Assembly (NCBI GenBank): GCA_947491025.1
Contig: CANLIC010000024.1
Span: 1 to 64,000 of the forward strand
Direction of reading: 5' to 3'
Origin: Myxococcales bacterium
GTDB lineage: Bacteria > Myxococcota_A > UBA9042
DNA: 64,000 nt
Within the stretch, counting starts at the first letter, position 1. Every line of letters starts with the position of its first letter. Below, one piece after another: positions 43,293 through 52,874 of the stretch. Under the pieces are notes generated by a model. It did no database searches and was not told the DNA's origin. It saw only the letters and a list, made by a program, of their open reading frames with translations. The position numbers were made by a program, and so were the translations under genes.

Positions 43293-45329
43293 TTGAGCGC
43301 AACGAACGACAACCCCGAGTCGGAGACGAACGCGGCCCCGCGACCGGCCGAACCGCGCATGTGCCCGAATTGCGGGACGCTCGGCGAGGAGGCGTACTGC
43401 CCCAAGGACGGCACGCCGACCATTCGCGTTTCGCCTCTGCGCAAGCATCCCCGCAGCTATGAGGCGGGCGACGTCATCGGCGGACGCTACCGCGTCACCG
43501 GTGCGCTGGGCGCTGGCGGCTTTGCTGCGGTGTTCTCGGCGCAGCACACGCTCACCGAACAGCCTGTGGCCGTGAAACTCCTTGCGATCGATCCCGGCGA
43601 CGTTTCGTCCCGCGTCACCGTCCGTCGTTTCTTTCGCGAAGCCCAGGTCACCGCCGCCCTCGCGTCGCCGAACACCGTGCGGGTCTTCGACGTCGGCCAG
43701 GACGAAGAGGGCGCCCTCTATATCGCCATGGAATTGATGCGTGGCGAGTCGTTGGAGGGCTTGCTCAAGCGCCGCCTCAAGGCCGAGGAGCCGCTCTCCG
43801 AGGCGGAAGCCATCGATCTCGCATTGCCGATGCTCGACAGCCTGGCCGAAGCCCACGCCAAGGGCCTCGTGCACCGCGATCTCAAGCCGGCCAACATCTT
43901 TCTGGCCGAGACAACGGACGGCGAGCGCACCGTCAAAGTGCTCGACTTCGGCATCGCCCGCACCTCTGACTCGTCGTTGACGCTGGGCGGGTCGATCCCG
44001 GGCACGCCGCCCTTCATGAGCCCGGAGCAATGCCGCGGTGAAGAGGTCGACGGTCGCAGCGACCTCTACGCAATCGCCGTCATTCTGTATTTGTCGACCA
44101 CGGCCAAGTTGCCGTTCTATCATCAGAATGTGCTCAAGCTGATGCGGATGCACGCCTTTGACCCGGCGCCTGACCCGCGCACCATGACGTCCCGACCGCT
44201 CAGCGAGGGCTTCGCTCGCGTCCTGATGCGCTGCCTTGCCAAACAGTCGACCGAACGGCCGCGATCCGCAGAGACGCTCCGCGATGAGCTCCTTAGCGTC
44301 CGCGAGGGGACGTGGACGGCCTCAACCTGGGATTCGGTCACGGCCGGGTCCGAGACGGTGACTGACCCCGCCTCACCCGGAATCTGGGGCTCCTTCGATG
44401 GAGACGACGCGACCGGCGAGCACAGCGGTATCATTCCGCTGCCCGATCGGATCCCAACGGCCCCAGGTGGCGCGCTGGATTCGCTGCAAGCGACCCTGGC
44501 GGCGGCGCCGAAGGTGCGCGGTGCCTCTGGGATCGCGCCTCCGATGGAGCTGGCGCCGGGTTCGAGCGCAGGCCCAAAGCTCGCCGACGCTTCGCCCGCC
44601 GCCCCGGGGGAGGCCGTAGGGCCAGGCGAGCCCGCGCGGGCTGCGATGATCCCGCCTCAGGCTGGGTCAGCGGCGTCGGACACCGTGGCGGCGATCGACG
44701 CGGCGCCGGCGGTGGCGGCGCCGAGCGAGGTGGTCGCTACAGGCTCGGGGGTCAGGGCCGATGGGGTCATCGCCGCCATCATCGTCTTGGCATTGGTCGC
44801 GATCACGGCCTGGTGGTTCGGCCGCGCCCAGGATCCCGCCAAGCCACTCGCCGCTCCGGCTGCTGCCGTGGAGCCGCCGGCCGACGCGGGACAACTCTCC
44901 GACGCGGCCACAAGCCCAGCGGTGCCCGATCCGGCGACGCAGGCCGCCTCGTTGGCGCGCGCCGCCCAAGCGGAGCCCAACCTCTTGCGCAGGCTCGCGT
45001 TCGCCCGTGAGGCCGCCTCGTTGCAGCCCGACAACGCGGAATTCGCGGCCTTGGTGGCGGCGGCTGAAGCGGCCCTGGCAAAGGCCGACGTTGCGGTCGA
45101 CGCGCCGGCGCTCCCGGCAGCGGCGTCGCCAACTTCGCAAGGCGTTCCGGCGGCTGACAGCGCGCCCGCAGCACCGCTCGTCGCACCGGCCCAGCCGGCG
45201 AACCCTGTCGCCCCGGCGGTCGTGCCGCCCGCTCCGAAGCTTCGGCAACCGACGATGCCGTCGCCGACACCGAGCGCCAAGCCGAAGGCCGGCGATCCCT
45301 CGACCATCGCCCCGCAGTTCATGGACTAG
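43293..45329 (+). CDS. Ser/Thr protein kinase with zinc ribbon and membrane anchor
   Basis: A 678-residue Pkn2-type kinase. An N-terminal zinc-ribbon-like CPNCG...CPKDG (about 23-40) precedes the kinase domain (about 62-330): glycine loop GALGAGGFAAVFSAQH, VAVKLL with the ATP-anchoring Lys, VHRDLKPANIFL with the catalytic Asp, DFGIAR, and GTPPFMSPEQ. After about 150 residues of Pro/Ala-rich linker comes one membrane helix (about 491-510, VIAAIIVLALVAITAWWFG) and an exported or periplasmic Ala/Pro-rich tail. Likely an envelope-sensing kinase. Start is TTG 43293 or ATG 43359 (beginning at MCPNCG); no strong ribosome-binding site decides. Confidence 0.9.
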   Translation: MSATNDNPESETNAAPRPAEPRMCPNCGTLGEEAYCPKDGTPTIRVSPLRKHPRSYEAGDVIGGRYRVTGALGAGGFAAVFSAQHTLTEQPVAVKLLAIDPGDVSSRVTVRRFFREAQVTAALASPNTVRVFDVGQDEEGALYIAMELMRGESLEGLLKRRLKAEEPLSEAEAIDLALPMLDSLAEAHAKGLVHRDLKPANIFLAETTDGERTVKVLDFGIARTSDSSLTLGGSIPGTPPFMSPEQCRGEEVDGRSDLYAIAVILYLSTTAKLPFYHQNVLKLMRMHAFDPAPDPRTMTSRPLSEGFARVLMRCLAKQSTERPRSAETLRDELLSVREGTWTASTWDSVTAGSETVTDPASPGIWGSFDGDDATGEHSGIIPLPDRIPTAPGGALDSLQATLAAAPKVRGASGIAPPMELAPGSSAGPKLADASPAAPGEAVGPGEPARAAMIPPQAGSAASDTVAAIDAAPAVAAPSEVVATGSGVRADGVIAAIIVLALVAITAWWFGRAQDPAKPLAAPAAAVEPPADAGQLSDAATSPAVPDPATQAASLARAAQAEPNLLRRLAFAREAASLQPDNAEFAALVAAAEAALAKADVAVDAPALPAAASPTSQGVPAADSAPAAPLVAPAQPANPVAPAVVPPAPKLRQPTMPSPTPSAKPKAGDPSTIAPQFMD

Positions 45330-45456
45330 GGCCCCAACGAGAACTGCGGCCCGCGAACCGGCTTGTGCGCGGACGCCGACAGGATCCCGGACGCCAGACG
45401 CGCGTCGCCAGTCTCGCGTCGCCAGTCTCGCGACGCCTGACGCTCCTTGCCGAATC

Positions 45457-46437
45457 CTAGAAGCGGACGGTGAGCTGGGCGCCGCGCAGATCCCGCCGCG
45501 GCCGCAGCGTGACGCGCTCGCCGTCGGGCGCCAGCAGCAGCCAGAGCGCCACGCCTCCTGAGACCGCGCCGACCCCAGCCAGAGCGGCGCCTACCTTGAT
45601 GCTGAGATCGGCGCGTGACTCCCGCGCCAGCGCAGCCTCCTGCGACATGGTTCGCACCTTGCCGTCGAGCGAGGCACCTGCGACGGCGCGAAGCTGCGCG
45701 TCGAGATCGCTGCGGGCGGTCAGACCGTCGCCGATCTGCCAAGCACCGATGCCGATCGACGCGGCGCCGGCCGCGGCGGCGACCCATCCCCAACGCTCGC
45801 GTCGCGCCAGGTTGGGGCTCGCCTTGAGTGCCACGGCAGGCCCGGCGCTGCCGGCATTCGGGGCGGTTGGTTTGCCTTCAGACTTCTGGGCCGAGACGCG
45901 CGCCAGAGCCGCCCGTTCGCGGGCCTGTTGCTCTCGCGCTTGCTGCTCACGGACTTGTTGCTCGCGGGCCTGCTGTTCGCGGGCCTGCTGTTCGCGGACC
46001 CGCTGCTCACGTTGCGCCGCTTGCTGGCGCGCAAGCTCGTCGGCGCACTCCTTCCGGTATGCTGCCGCTTTGGCGATCAGCGGATCGCCGGCATCGGCGA
46101 GCTCGGCAAAGCGCCGGAAGTGTTCGATGGCCTCGGCGAAGGCCCCCGCTTTCTGCTCGCAGCGCGCGGCGCTGAAGAGGTAGCCAGGCGTCTTGCCGTC
46201 CAGGCCGAAGGCCTCGTGGTACATGGCCGCGCAGTGTGTGAAGTTGCCCTGCTGGGCCTGGGTCCTCGCCGCCAAGGAAATGGCAGCGGCCTGCTCGGCG
46301 CGGCTGAGCGCAGCCGGCGGGTTGGCGTAGGCGCCTGTGTTCCAAAGCAGGCCGGTTGCCACAAGCGCCACCACGACGGCTCGGACCACGACCGTGCGAG
46401 GTCGAAGCGACGACGCATCTGGGCGGCAGGGCGGCAT
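45457..46437 (-). CDS. TPR-like envelope protein with REQQA repeats
   Basis: A 326-residue exported protein. A signal peptide or anchor (about 15-38) ends near AYANPP; a TPR-like unit (about 55-125) contains QGNFTHCAAMYHEAFGLD, GYLFSAARCEQKAGAFAEAI and EHFRRFAELAD. Then come REQQA-type repeats (148-174) predicting a long, highly charged helix, and two hydrophobic stretches (GWVAAAAGAASIGIGAWQIG and the run near AALAGVGAVSGGVALWLL). Such proteins frequently accompany Myxococcota kinases and may scaffold their cascades. It follows the kinase at 46487-48205 after a 49-base gap. Confidence 0.72.
   Translation of the reverse strand: MPPCRPDASSLRPRTVVVRAVVVALVATGLLWNTGAYANPPAALSRAEQAAAISLAARTQAQQGNFTHCAAMYHEAFGLDGKTPGYLFSAARCEQKAGAFAEAIEHFRRFAELADAGDPLIAKAAAYRKECADELARQQAAQREQRVREQQAREQQAREQQVREQQAREQQARERAALARVSAQKSEGKPTAPNAGSAGPAVALKASPNLARRERWGWVAAAAGAASIGIGAWQIGDGLTARSDLDAQLRAVAGASLDGKVRTMSQEAALARESRADLSIKVGAALAGVGAVSGGVALWLLLAPDGERVTLRPRRDLRGAQLTVRF
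45916..45996 (-). repeat. REQQA-encoding 15-base tandem repeat
   Basis: Five consecutive near-identical 15-base units encode REQQA or REQQV. The DNA is repetitive at all codon positions, so copy number may vary between strains. Confidence 0.8.
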
Positions 46438-46486
46438 CGTGGCTGGCTCCTCCCCTCCTGGCCGGCAGGTCTGCGTTGTCACCCGC

Positions 46487-48205
46487 TCAGTCGTCGTACA
46501 GGACCGCCGGCAAGCGCGACGCTGCAGGGGCCTCGCTGGCTCCCGGGCGCGGCATTGCCTTCCCAGGATACGCCTTGCCCGGCGACGGCTGCAAGCGCGG
46601 TCGACGTTGGCCGGCCGGCGTCTCCGAGGCCGCCGCAGCAGCTGAGCCGGCGGCTGGCGCTTTCGGTGCTCCGGCTGGCGGCGGTGGGACCGGTGGCGCC
46701 ATTGCGGCGGCAGGAGCGGGCGCTGCCACAGGCGCAACTTCAGCCGCGGCCGGTACGGTGGGAGCCGGCAGCCCTGCCGGCGCCGACGAGGCCGGCGGTG
46801 CGGGCGCGGGTGCGGCTGGGGGAGGGTCGCCTGTGCTCGGCTGTGCAGCCGGCCTGGGCTCGGCTTCAGCAGGAGGGACCGACGCGCCTGGAGCGCTGCC
46901 CCACCACCAGCCGAGCCAGAGCGCCAGCCCCACCGCCCCGACGCTCAACACCACCCGAATCGCCGATCGCCAGCCGCTACTGTCAGCGCTTGGCCCGCCT
47001 GCCATCGACGATTCGACCTCGGCCTCCGCTGCGCTGCCCGCCGCCATCCAGATGCTGGTGTTGAGGCCGCCCTTGCTTGGCACAGGAGGCTTGTGTCCCG
47101 GCACGCTGGGCGCCGAGACCGCAGCCGGCGCTGGAGCGGGGATTGTGGCGTCCGCCGGCGCAGCACCTCTCGCGTGTTCGGCGTCATCGGAAGGCAGCGC
47201 CTTGCCCTGGGCGGCGCGCAGCAGCTGGGCAAGGGGCCCGGTTTGAACGGGCAGACCCGGGGCAATGAGCGTCTCACCGGCCGCGTGGCGCGCCAACGGC
47301 GAGGCCGCGGGGCGCAATGCCTCCAGAGCGGTACGCATCTCCCGCGCGCTGGCGTATCGGTGCGCCGGATCCTTCGCGAGCGCGCGCTGCAACACCGCCG
47401 CCAACGCGGGCGCCAGCCTGCCGCCCGTCACTTGCAGCGGATCGGGGAGCGGCGCGTGGGCGTGCTGGTACATCAACGTCAGCGGATCCGTGGCCTGAAA
47501 CGGCAGCCGCCCGCACAACGCGCGGAACAGGATCACGCCCAAGCTGTAGATGTCGGCGCGTGCGTCGACGTCGTCGCCATGGCCTTGCTCTGGCGACATG
47601 TAGCCCGGCGTGCCGACGATGGTGCCCTCGTTCGTCAGTTCCGAGTCGGCGGTGCGCGAGCAGCCGAAGTCCAGCACCTTGACGACCGGCTCGTTGCCGC
47701 TGATGTCAGCGAGCATCACGTTGGCGGGCTTGAGGTCGCGGTGCACCAGGCTACGGTCATGGGCTTCCGCCAGACTGCCGAGGATCGGCAGCGCCAGAGA
47801 GATGGCAGCCGCCTCGCTCATCGTGATGCCGCGCTCCTCGAGCTGCACCAGCACGGCTTCCAGCGTCGAGCCCCGGAGGAACTCCATCACGAGGTAGAGC
47901 GGGCCGCCCTCCTCCGCCTGGCCGACGTCAAAGACCCGAACCGTGTTCGGGTGTTGCAAGCTGGCGGTGGTGCGTGCTTCGCGCAGGAATCGCTCGTGGT
48001 GCTGGCGCAGCGCCTCGCCCTCGCTGGCGCCAGGCACCAACATCTTGATCGCCACCGGCTGACCGGTTCCGACGTGGACGCCGCCATAGACGGCGCCGAA
48101 GCCGCCGCGGCCGAGCATGTCGCGAATCTGATAGCGGCCGTCGATGCGGTCGCCGTTGCGGTAGCTGAACGCATCGCGTCGGAAAAGAGCGCCTTTCGAC
48201 GTCAT
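46487..48205 (-). CDS. Ser/Thr protein kinase with C-terminal membrane anchor
   Basis: A 572-residue kinase. The kinase domain (about 22-290) has LGRGGFGAVYGG, VAIKML with the ATP Lys, VHRDLKPANVML, DFGCSR and GTPGYMSPEQGHGDDVDARA. One membrane helix (about 411-433, VVLSVGAVGLALWLGWWWG) separates it from a Pro/Ala-rich tail that ends in RLPAVLYDD. DFGCSR replaces the usual DFGIAK. It lies between a Cys-rich lipoprotein (49 bases upstream) and a TPR protein (49 bases downstream), forming a likely sensing unit. Confidence 0.91.
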   Translation of the reverse strand: MTSKGALFRRDAFSYRNGDRIDGRYQIRDMLGRGGFGAVYGGVHVGTGQPVAIKMLVPGASEGEALRQHHERFLREARTTASLQHPNTVRVFDVGQAEEGGPLYLVMEFLRGSTLEAVLVQLEERGITMSEAAAISLALPILGSLAEAHDRSLVHRDLKPANVMLADISGNEPVVKVLDFGCSRTADSELTNEGTIVGTPGYMSPEQGHGDDVDARADIYSLGVILFRALCGRLPFQATDPLTLMYQHAHAPLPDPLQVTGGRLAPALAAVLQRALAKDPAHRYASAREMRTALEALRPAASPLARHAAGETLIAPGLPVQTGPLAQLLRAAQGKALPSDDAEHARGAAPADATIPAPAPAAVSAPSVPGHKPPVPSKGGLNTSIWMAAGSAAEAEVESSMAGGPSADSSGWRSAIRVVLSVGAVGLALWLGWWWGSAPGASVPPAEAEPRPAAQPSTGDPPPAAPAPAPPASSAPAGLPAPTVPAAAEVAPVAAPAPAAAMAPPVPPPPAGAPKAPAAGSAAAAASETPAGQRRPRLQPSPGKAYPGKAMPRPGASEAPAASRLPAVLYDD

Positions 48206-48254
48206 GGCGTCTGCGCTCCCGCTGGTGGCGCGCGGCGCCGCGTTCCGAGGTGGC

Positions 48255-50726
48255 TCATGGTGCCTTGACGCAAGCGCCCACCTGGCACACGCCCGCGCTG
48301 CCCTCGAACGGACACGGCTTGCCCGAGATCTTCGCAGCCAGGCAACCTTTGGCGCTGTCGCAGGTGTCCAGCGTGCAAGGATTGCCGTCGTTGCACGGCA
48401 AGGCCGAGCCGATGCATAGCGCCCCTTGGCAGGTGGTCGCAACCGTACAGGCGTCGCCGTCGTCGCAGGTCGCGCCGCTCTTGCCCGGCGTCGGCACGAT
48501 AAGGCAGCTGCCGGTGCTGGGTTCGCAGATGGCGCTGGCACACGGTGCATCGAGCTTGGGGCATTGGACGACGCTGGACGGCGCAACCTTGCAGGCGTGT
48601 GGGACTGCGCTCTTGTCGCAAACAAGCTTCCCATTACAGAGGTTTGCGTCATCGATCTTGCTGCAATCAGCGTCGCTGGTGCAAGCGCAGATGGCCTTGC
48701 CGCCGCCGCAGGTCCCACCCATGCAAGTGGTGCCAACCGTGCAGACGTTGCCGTCGTCGCAGGGGGCGTTGGCGTCGAGCGGCGCAAGGCTGCACTCACC
48801 GGTGCTGGGTTGGCAGGTGTTGGTCTTGCAGGGCGGATCTTGGGCGGTGGCACAGACGACAGCCGACCCTGGCTTGGGCAGGCACTGGAAGGGCAGCGCG
48901 CTCTTGTCGCAGAACCGTGTGCCATTGCAGAGGTCGCCGTCGTCGAACGCGGCGCAGTCGCTGTCGACCTTGCAGGCGCAGGCCTTGACGCCGGCTTTGC
49001 AGACCCCCGCGACGCAGGTATCGCCGACGGAGCACGGATCGCCGTCGGCGTCGCAAGCTGTAGCGTCGGCGAGGGGCACGGCGGCACAGGCGCCGGTGGC
49101 GGCCACACAGGCCATGGCCTTGCAAGGGCCCACGTCGAGCGCGGGGCAGGTCACGACGGTCGAGGGCAGCGGAACGCAGACCTTGTTCGGGACCTTCGCG
49201 CCTTCGCTGGGCAGCGTGGCGCAGTAGAGCGTCCCGTTGCATAGATCGCTGTCCTGAAAGGGCGCACAATCGCCGTTGGCCTCGCAAGCGCAGGTGTTGG
49301 GCCCGGCCACGCATAGGCCCGTGGCGCAGCGATCGCCGGCGGTGCAGGGGTTGCCGTCGGCGTTGCACGGCGAGTCGTCGGGCTGGGCGGTCTTGGCGCA
49401 CTTTCCCGTCAGCGGCTGGCAGGTGTTGCGGCTGCAGGCGGTGTCTTGGGCGCTCGGGCAGACGATCTGGGTGGCCGGGTTCAACTTGCACTGGAACGCT
49501 CCCGCAACCGACTTGTCGCAGTAGAGCTTGCCGAGGCAGAGGTTCTTGGGCTGCTGCGCCGCGCAGTCGGCGTCTTTGGTGCAGGCGCAGATCGCCGTCG
49601 GGCCGGCGCAGACGCCGCTCTGGCAAGCGTCGCCGCCCGAGCAAGGGTTGCCGTCATCGCAAGAGGCCGTGACGGCGAAAGGCAGCTGCGCGCAGCCGCC
49701 GGTCGCCTTGTCGCAGGCGAAGGAGTGGCATGGCTCGGCCGACGCGGGATTGCACTTGGGGACCGAAGCGGGGTGCACCTTGCAGACCGGAGACGATGCG
49801 AAAATATCGCAGAAAAGCACTCCATTGCATGGGTTGTTGTCATCCAGCGCCTTGCAATCCAGCATCGACTTGCAGGCGCAGACGCCGACGCCGCCCTTGC
49901 AGGCGCCGCCCTTGCAGAAGTCCCCGCTGCTGCAAGGATCTCCGTCGTTGCACGCGCTGCCATCGGCCTGAGTTGTGACCTTGCAGGTGCCGACCTTCGG
50001 GTCGCAGGCGTGGACCAGGCACGCGCCATTGGCGAGCGGCGGGCACTTCACGGCGCCCACCACTTTGCAGGTGCGGTGGCTGCCCGAGTCGACGCAAATC
50101 GGCTTGCCGGTGCAGGGGTCGCCGTCGTCGAAGGCAGCGCAATCGGCGTCGATCTTGCACGGACAGACGTCGTCGCCGCCAGCGCAGACACCGGCGCTGC
50201 ACTTGGAGTCGATGGTGCAGGGTTGGCCGTCGTCGCATGCCTGGCCCTCGGCGGTCGCCGTGTTCTTGCAAGTCCCGGTCGCGGGGTCGCAGGCCGCAAG
50301 AAGGCAAGGCGGGGCCGGTGGGCACACCACGAGGGGCTTGGCTGGCACCCTGCAGACAGGGGGTGTCACGGCCTTGTCGCAGGTGGGAGGGCCATGGCAG
50401 AGGTCCTGCAGGCCGAGCTTCGTGCAGTCGCTGTCGCTCTGGCAGCCGAGTGGCACGGCGCCACCGTCAGCGCCAGCGTCGTCGGTGCCGCCCTGGCTGT
50501 CGTCGGTCGCAGTGTCCGCCGCGATGGCATCGTCGGAGCCGCCTCCGTCCGCTGTGCCGTCTTTCAGAGCGTCTGCGGCAGGCTGGCCGTCGTTCGCGTC
50601 GTCCGTGGGGCCGGGCCCGCCGTCGCAGCCGGGCAACATGGGAGTCGCGACCAGCGCCATCCACAAGAGGAAGGCGAGGCGTGGCGGATGCTGCCAGATT
50701 TGCGCGCAGCCGAAGCGCCCAGCCAT
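48255..50726 (-). CDS. Lipoprotein with seven tandem Cys-rich modules
   Basis: An 823-residue lipoprotein. After a signal segment with lipobox MLPGC and a D/A/G-rich tether come seven modules of about 95-105 residues. Each begins with a cysteine pair, then DADC or a variant, LCNG-type loops, a central CxxxxCxxxxG stretch and a C-terminal DDG-x-CT block. Modules start at LGCQSDSDC, CPCKIDADC, CACKSMLDC, CACTKDADC, CACEANGDC, CACKVDSDC and CACTSDADC. The last 75 residues are a partial, terminal version. No enzyme motif is seen; the repeats suggest a binding stalk or adhesin. Confidence 0.76.
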   Translation of the reverse strand: MAGRFGCAQIWQHPPRLAFLLWMALVATPMLPGCDGGPGPTDDANDGQPAADALKDGTADGGGSDDAIAADTATDDSQGGTDDAGADGGAVPLGCQSDSDCTKLGLQDLCHGPPTCDKAVTPPVCRVPAKPLVVCPPAPPCLLAACDPATGTCKNTATAEGQACDDGQPCTIDSKCSAGVCAGGDDVCPCKIDADCAAFDDGDPCTGKPICVDSGSHRTCKVVGAVKCPPLANGACLVHACDPKVGTCKVTTQADGSACNDGDPCSSGDFCKGGACKGGVGVCACKSMLDCKALDDNNPCNGVLFCDIFASSPVCKVHPASVPKCNPASAEPCHSFACDKATGGCAQLPFAVTASCDDGNPCSGGDACQSGVCAGPTAICACTKDADCAAQQPKNLCLGKLYCDKSVAGAFQCKLNPATQIVCPSAQDTACSRNTCQPLTGKCAKTAQPDDSPCNADGNPCTAGDRCATGLCVAGPNTCACEANGDCAPFQDSDLCNGTLYCATLPSEGAKVPNKVCVPLPSTVVTCPALDVGPCKAMACVAATGACAAVPLADATACDADGDPCSVGDTCVAGVCKAGVKACACKVDSDCAAFDDGDLCNGTRFCDKSALPFQCLPKPGSAVVCATAQDPPCKTNTCQPSTGECSLAPLDANAPCDDGNVCTVGTTCMGGTCGGGKAICACTSDADCSKIDDANLCNGKLVCDKSAVPHACKVAPSSVVQCPKLDAPCASAICEPSTGSCLIVPTPGKSGATCDDGDACTVATTCQGALCIGSALPCNDGNPCTLDTCDSAKGCLAAKISGKPCPFEGSAGVCQVGACVKAP

Positions 50727-50836
50727 GACGATCCCATAGTCGGTGGTGTTCGGTGTCGGAGATGGCCGGAACGGGCCTCGCCGGCGCGGACTCGCCGCGC
50801 CTCGCAGCATCGCGCAAGCGCTGCCGCCCGGCAAGG

Positions 50837-51847
50837 CTACATAAAGCGATCGGCCCCGTCCTTGCTGGGGCCTGCGCCTGGCTTCGGCAGGTAGACCGGG
50901 TCGAGGAGCGCGGCGATGCGGTCCATCACGACGGCAGTGGCGGCGCGGTAACGCTCAAGGTAGGGGTCGGCGTCGCGGGTCAACGGCAGCACGTTGCGCG
51001 GCACAGCGAAGGGCGACAGCTCCGGGCCCTCCAGGCGCAGCGCCGGGCCGACGCGGTAGACGATGCGGCCGCCGCGCGAAAACGGAGAGTTCCCCGGATA
51101 GCAGGCGTCGCTGCCATTGCACCCGACGGGCACGATGTCGCAGCCGAGGTGCCAGGCCATGGCCACCAGCCCGACCTGGCCCGGACCGAGCGTCGTGCTG
51201 CGCGTGCCCTCGGGAAAGACCAAGAGGTTGTTGCCGGCCCCGCCGAGCGCCGTCGCGGTCAGACGAACGATCTCATGGACATAGCGCAACCAGTTGCGGT
51301 CGAAGGCGGCGAGAAACGCAGCGGCGTCGACGGCGCGAGAGGGGTCGCCGGCTTCGCGGGCGCAGAAGCGGGCCAAGAAGGCAGCGACCTCGCCGGGCGC
51401 AGCGCCGTTCTCACCGTCGGGTGCACGCTTGCCGTCGACCCAGTCGCGCAGGCAGCGGTACTCCTCCTTCGAGGGCTTGCGGCCCATGCAGGCCCGAAAC
51501 TCCGAGCTGAGGACGAAGCCGCGCGAGGGCAGCGGGATGTTGTTGCAGGCGTCCATGAAGGCGGCCATCGCCTTGTTTTCGTAGTACTTGCCCTTGACCC
51601 AGGTGGCGGTGAAGGGCAGCCCCTCGCGGTAGAGTTGGTATTGGAAGGGCCAATAGTTGTAGCGATCGGTGTGGTTCATCGCGAGGATGACGGTGCGGTC
51701 GCGTGGCAGGTGCTGCAGGCCTTCGATGACGATTTTTGTCGGCTTGGGAAATCGATAGTCGAGCATCAACAAAGAGTTGGCGAACACGAGCTGGCCCAGA
51801 GGGCGGCGGTGCAGACGGATGGCGCGCATGCGTTCGAGGGTCAGCAT
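50837..51847 (-). CDS. PlsC-like 1-acylglycerol-3-phosphate acyltransferase family protein
   Basis: A 336-residue acyltransferase-like protein. The N-terminal block AMNHTDRYNYWPFQYQLYRE (57-76) aligns with the NHxxxxD catalytic motif but has Asn64 where the conserved Asp is expected (H59-T-D-R-Y-N64). The glycerol-phosphate motif VFPEGTRS (about 210-217) is intact, and the following VGLVAMAWHLGCDIVPVGC is typical. About 80 residues more than usual separate the two motifs. ATG 51847 is chosen because the upstream frame is unlike coding sequence. It may be a modified acyltransferase or use Asp61. Confidence 0.78.
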   Translation of the reverse strand: MLTLERMRAIRLHRRPLGQLVFANSLLMLDYRFPKPTKIVIEGLQHLPRDRTVILAMNHTDRYNYWPFQYQLYREGLPFTATWVKGKYYENKAMAAFMDACNNIPLPSRGFVLSSEFRACMGRKPSKEEYRCLRDWVDGKRAPDGENGAAPGEVAAFLARFCAREAGDPSRAVDAAAFLAAFDRNWLRYVHEIVRLTATALGGAGNNLLVFPEGTRSTTLGPGQVGLVAMAWHLGCDIVPVGCNGSDACYPGNSPFSRGGRIVYRVGPALRLEGPELSPFAVPRNVLPLTRDADPYLERYRAATAVVMDRIAALLDPVYLPKPGAGPSKDGADRFM

Positions 51848-52049
51848 CGCCAAGGGCTCCACGGCGGAGCGCGCAGGTCCGCGAACTCGGACCGGTGGCG
51901 CCAGCGCGGGCTCGATCTTGCCACGACCCACGGGGAGACCGCAAAGGCCGGCGGCCCTCACACGCGCGGCGTCCCTTTCAAACGGCCACACCGGGCCGCA
52001 ACCAGGCCTTCCCGCGCAGCCCGCCCAAGTCCTGAAACAGGCTTCTGCG

Positions 52050-52874
52050 TCACGGGCAATCATCCGAGGGGCAGAGGCCGCTGATGTAGGTTGGCGTCAC
52101 GTCGACCTCTGCCCAGCCGAGCAGCGCCGGGTTGGTCGGCATGACCTTCGGCGCCTTGGGGTCGATCATCGCGACGTCGATGTGCAGCGACACAGGCTTG
52201 CCGGCGAGTTGGCAGCCGCAGTGGACCATGATGGGGATCGCAGAGCGGCAGCGGTAACCCGGGGCAGAGAGCTTGTCCGTTGCCGGCGTCTTGAGGACGT
52301 TGAACTGCAACGGGAGAGGCGCTCCGCTCGCGATGTCGCGCAGCGAGAACGTCAACGCGAAGGCGCCCTGGACCGAGTCGGGCACGCATACGGTCGCCCA
52401 GAGGTGGAAGGTCCCTTGGATGCCGTAGATGAGGGGCAGGGCGCAGCCTTTGGTCAGCGGCTCGAAGCCGGTCGCGTCGGCGCGCGTGGTCGCCAGCAGC
52501 ACCTCCAGACCGCCGCCGGCTTTGGGCCCGACCGCGGTCGCCGACGTCGGCGTACAGGCGCTGCCAGGCCCCACCGCATCGGCGCCGCCATCGCTGGCCG
52601 GAGCGTCGCCGACGGCGTGGTCGCCGGTAGCGGCGTCGGGCAGCGGCGTTGCAGCGTCCTCTTGGCGGCCCCGGCTCCCCGCGTCGGCGTCCTTGTCGGC
52701 GTCGTCGCCTGCGGTGGAGCCGTCCGCGGCGTGCGCATCCACCGCGAGTCCGACATCGTCAGCGCCCTGGGAGTCGGCCGGGTCAGGGGAATTGCAGGCG
52801 AGCGAGGAGCACAGGGCAAAGGCGGCCAGCCATCCGCTGCGTGTCGATGGGCAGCAGGGACCGCACCGAATCAT
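52050..52874 (-). CDS. Small lipoprotein paired with the FG-GAP protein
   Basis: A 274-residue lipoprotein whose ATG overlaps the stop of the upstream FG-GAP gene by four bases. Lipobox SSLAC is followed by an Asp/Ala/Gly-rich tether to about residue 95. The mature domain starts at GSACTPTSATAVG; it contains IQGTFHLWATVCVPD and GYRCRSAIPIMVHCGC, which together suggest a disulfide-stabilised beta sandwich. The C-terminal CPSDDCP adds two more cysteines. Unknown function; it may bind the neighbouring repeat protein. Confidence 0.68.
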   Translation of the reverse strand: MIRCGPCCPSTRSGWLAAFALCSSLACNSPDPADSQGADDVGLAVDAHAADGSTAGDDADKDADAGSRGRQEDAATPLPDAATGDHAVGDAPASDGGADAVGPGSACTPTSATAVGPKAGGGLEVLLATTRADATGFEPLTKGCALPLIYGIQGTFHLWATVCVPDSVQGAFALTFSLRDIASGAPLPLQFNVLKTPATDKLSAPGYRCRSAIPIMVHCGCQLAGKPVSLHIDVAMIDPKAPKVMPTNPALLGWAEVDVTPTYISGLCPSDDCP

